64,000 nt of DNA from Hyphomicrobium_A sp964620915 (GTDB lineage: Bacteria > Pseudomonadota > Alphaproteobacteria > Rhizobiales > Hyphomicrobiaceae). Positions 62,789 through 64,000 of the stretch are shown here, piece by piece; the first letter of the stretch is position 1, and the number at the start of each line of letters is the position of its first letter. The DNA lies in NCBI GenBank assembly GCA_964620915.1, contig CAZUKP010000007.1, positions 1 to 64,000 of the forward strand. Direction: 5' to 3'. A model generated the notes under the pieces. The model did no database searches. It saw only the letters and a list, made by a program, of their open reading frames with translations, and was not told the origin of the DNA. The translations under genes were made by a program, and so were the position numbers.

Positions 62789-63808
62789 CTAGTCCTCGGC
62801 TTTGAGTGGACGCTGCATCAAACGCACGATCGCATCGGCAACCGTGGTGCGGTTCTCAAGGATGTCGCAAACCGCCGCGGTGATCGGCATGTCGATGCCT
62901 CTTTCAGACGCGATGCGCTGTAAAGCACGAGCGGTATAGACGCCTTCGGTCACCGCGCTGCGGCTACCAAGAATGTCGTCCAAAGTTCTGCCTTCCCCCA
63001 GCGCGCGCCCGAGAGACATGTTTCGTGATTGCGGGCTGCCGCACGTGAGGATCAGATCGCCGAGCCCCGAAAGCCCGAGCAGCGTTTCTGGCCGCGCGCC
63101 CAGCGCCTCGCCAAAACGGCGAAGCTCGGCAAAACCGCGGGTGACGAGCGCGGCGTGGGCACTCGCGCCAAGACCCTTGCCTCCGACAATACCCGCCGCG
63201 ATCGCCAACACATTCTTCACCGCGCCGCCAAGTGTGACACCGAGCACGTCATTGCTCCAATAAAGGCGGAACTGGCGATTGCCGAGCCGCTCCGCGAGAA
63301 GGCGGCCCAGCGCCTCGTCGGCGCAAGCAATCGTGAGTGCTGTGGGAAGACCACGTGAAACGTCGGCGGCAAAGCTTGGACCCGAAAGGACAGCGCGCGC
63401 GGCACCGGGCAGAACCTCCGCGATCACATCGCTCATTAATTTTCCGGTCGATTGCTCGATGCCCTTGGCGCACAGGACTACGGGTTGACCGTCCCGCATG
63501 CCCGACTTCAGACCTTCAGACACAGTGCGCACGTGCTGAGCGGGCGCGACCATCAAGATCGCATCGCTATTCGCTACGTCCGCGAGAGTGCTTGTCGCGC
63601 CAATGGCGGGATCGAGGGCAACGCCGGGTAGGAAGGCCGAATTCGAATGCTTGGCATTGATCTCGTCGACCACCTCGGTCTCGCGCGCCCAAAGCAACAC
63701 GCTCCGGCCGCCGCGACATAGCGTCTGCGCGAGCGCGCTGCCCCAAGCTCCCCCTCCGACGATACCAACGCTATCGATCTTCACACGGCCTCCGAGCGAA
63801 ACATTCAC
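62789..63808 (-). CDS. gpsA: glycerol-3-phosphate dehydrogenase [NAD(P)+]
   Basis: GpsA reduces dihydroxyacetone phosphate to glycerol-3-phosphate for phospholipid synthesis. The 339-residue protein has the NAD(P) fold motif GGGAWGSALA, the substrate-site segment LGGAVKNVLAIAAGIV with the catalytic Lys, and GLSGLGDLILTC. ATG 63808 is chosen because AAGGAG lies 7 bases upstream; the internal GTG 63784 also has a GGAGG-like site and cannot be excluded. Confidence 0.96.
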   Translation of the reverse strand: MNVSLGGRVKIDSVGIVGGGAWGSALAQTLCRGGRSVLLWARETEVVDEINAKHSNSAFLPGVALDPAIGATSTLADVANSDAILMVAPAQHVRTVSEGLKSGMRDGQPVVLCAKGIEQSTGKLMSDVIAEVLPGAARAVLSGPSFAADVSRGLPTALTIACADEALGRLLAERLGNRQFRLYWSNDVLGVTLGGAVKNVLAIAAGIVGGKGLGASAHAALVTRGFAELRRFGEALGARPETLLGLSGLGDLILTCGSPQSRNMSLGRALGEGRTLDDILGSRSAVTEGVYTARALQRIASERGIDMPITAAVCDILENRTTVADAIVRLMQRPLKAED

Positions 63809-63832
63809 GTCTCCTTCTTACCACGACCCCGG

Positions 63833-64000
63833 CTAAGCCTTCACGCCCGCGCCGATGGCGGGAGGTGCGTTGGCATCCAGAGGCCATCGCGGCCGCACCG
63901 GCGCATCGAGCCCATCGGATAGTCCAAGTGCGAGCCGCTCCGCGCCGGCCCAGGCGATCATCGCAGCGTTGTCGGTGCATAGATCTAACGGCGGCGCATG
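63833..64000 (-). CDS. tsaD: tRNA threonylcarbamoyltransferase TsaD, C-terminal fragment
   Basis: The last 55 codons are present and continue past the right edge. The sequence (APPLDLCTDNAAMIAWAGAERL, then RPRWPLDANAPP) is the C-terminal part of TsaD, including the LCTDNAAM motif near the metal/ATP site. TsaD transfers the threonylcarbamoyl group to A37 of tRNA with TsaB. It lies 24 bases before gpsA. This is a window-edge cut, not a broken gene. Confidence 0.92.
   Translation of the reverse strand, partial: HAPPLDLCTDNAAMIAWAGAERLALGLSDGLDAPVRPRWPLDANAPPAIGAGVKA

Overview
The window reads as a chromosomal housekeeping segment of an alphaproteobacterium of the order Hyphomicrobiales (Rhizobiales), probably close to Hyphomicrobiaceae. 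This rests on gene order (rimP-nusA-ylxR-infB-rbfA-truB-rpsO-pnp; tsaB-rimI-fur-plsC-miaB-phoH-ybeY-corC-lnt-xre-metK-trmB; rsmB-heparinase-purH; tsaD-gpsA-EVE), on a bifunctional malic enzyme/phosphotransacetylase, an OlsB-type acyltransferase and a rhizobial-style Fur without the usual Cys pair. It is inference from synteny and protein motifs, not from a database search. I see no CRISPR array, insertion sequence, integrase or prophage module. Coding density is high, and GTG/TTG starts are common.

Layout. 1-3170: a cell-envelope polysaccharide locus, with a fusion protein cut by the window edge (membrane anchor, GH18-like domain, NodB deacetylase domain, probably continuing into a glycosyltransferase) and a secreted GH16 glucanase. 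3440-3955: an unknown secreted protein with a probable frameshift in its signal peptide. 4021-14193 (minus): the translation/RNA cluster pnp, rpsO, truB, rbfA, infB, ylxR, nusA, rimP, set off by a terminator from trmB. 14344-25768 (minus): trmB, metK, a PraR/PhrR-like regulator, lnt, corC, ybeY, phoH, miaB, plsC, fur, rimI, tsaB. 25833-30506 (minus): RutE-like reductase, Nfu scaffold, Usp, trpS, murJ. 30648-33053 (plus): rhomboid protease and an anchored OmpA-like protein. 33085-41213: glnD and mutS (minus), divergent from maeB (plus). 41232-45318 (minus): OlsB-like, Trm112-like, Lon-N-like, thioredoxin-TPR and a prolyl-tRNA deacylase. 45523-47065: a DUF4189-like secreted protein, tRNA-Gly(GCC) and an orphan ParA. 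47405-50321 (plus): UMF1-type transporter, PPK2 and a secreted LEA-like protein. 50334-56657 (minus): GNAT, purH, heparinase-like, rsmB, htpX. 56737-58636 (plus): SdhAF4-like DUF1674, then two envelope enzymes sharing an N-terminal membrane anchor. 58697-64000 (minus): H1-like protein, acs, DUF1761, a methyltransferase coupled to an EVE protein, gpsA and the 3' end of tsaD.

How it fits together. Most genes serve translation and RNA metabolism, tRNA modification (tsaB/tsaD/miaB/truB/trmB) and envelope building (lnt, plsC, murJ, olsB, the polysaccharide locus). The parts least explained by known systems are the twin-anchor pair at 57052-58636 (an NlpC/P60-like Cys-His-Asn protein beside an extensin-like M15-type protein), the PPK2-linked secreted amphipathic-helix protein at 49830-50321, the fusion protein at the left edge, and the orphan ParA beside tRNA-Gly.
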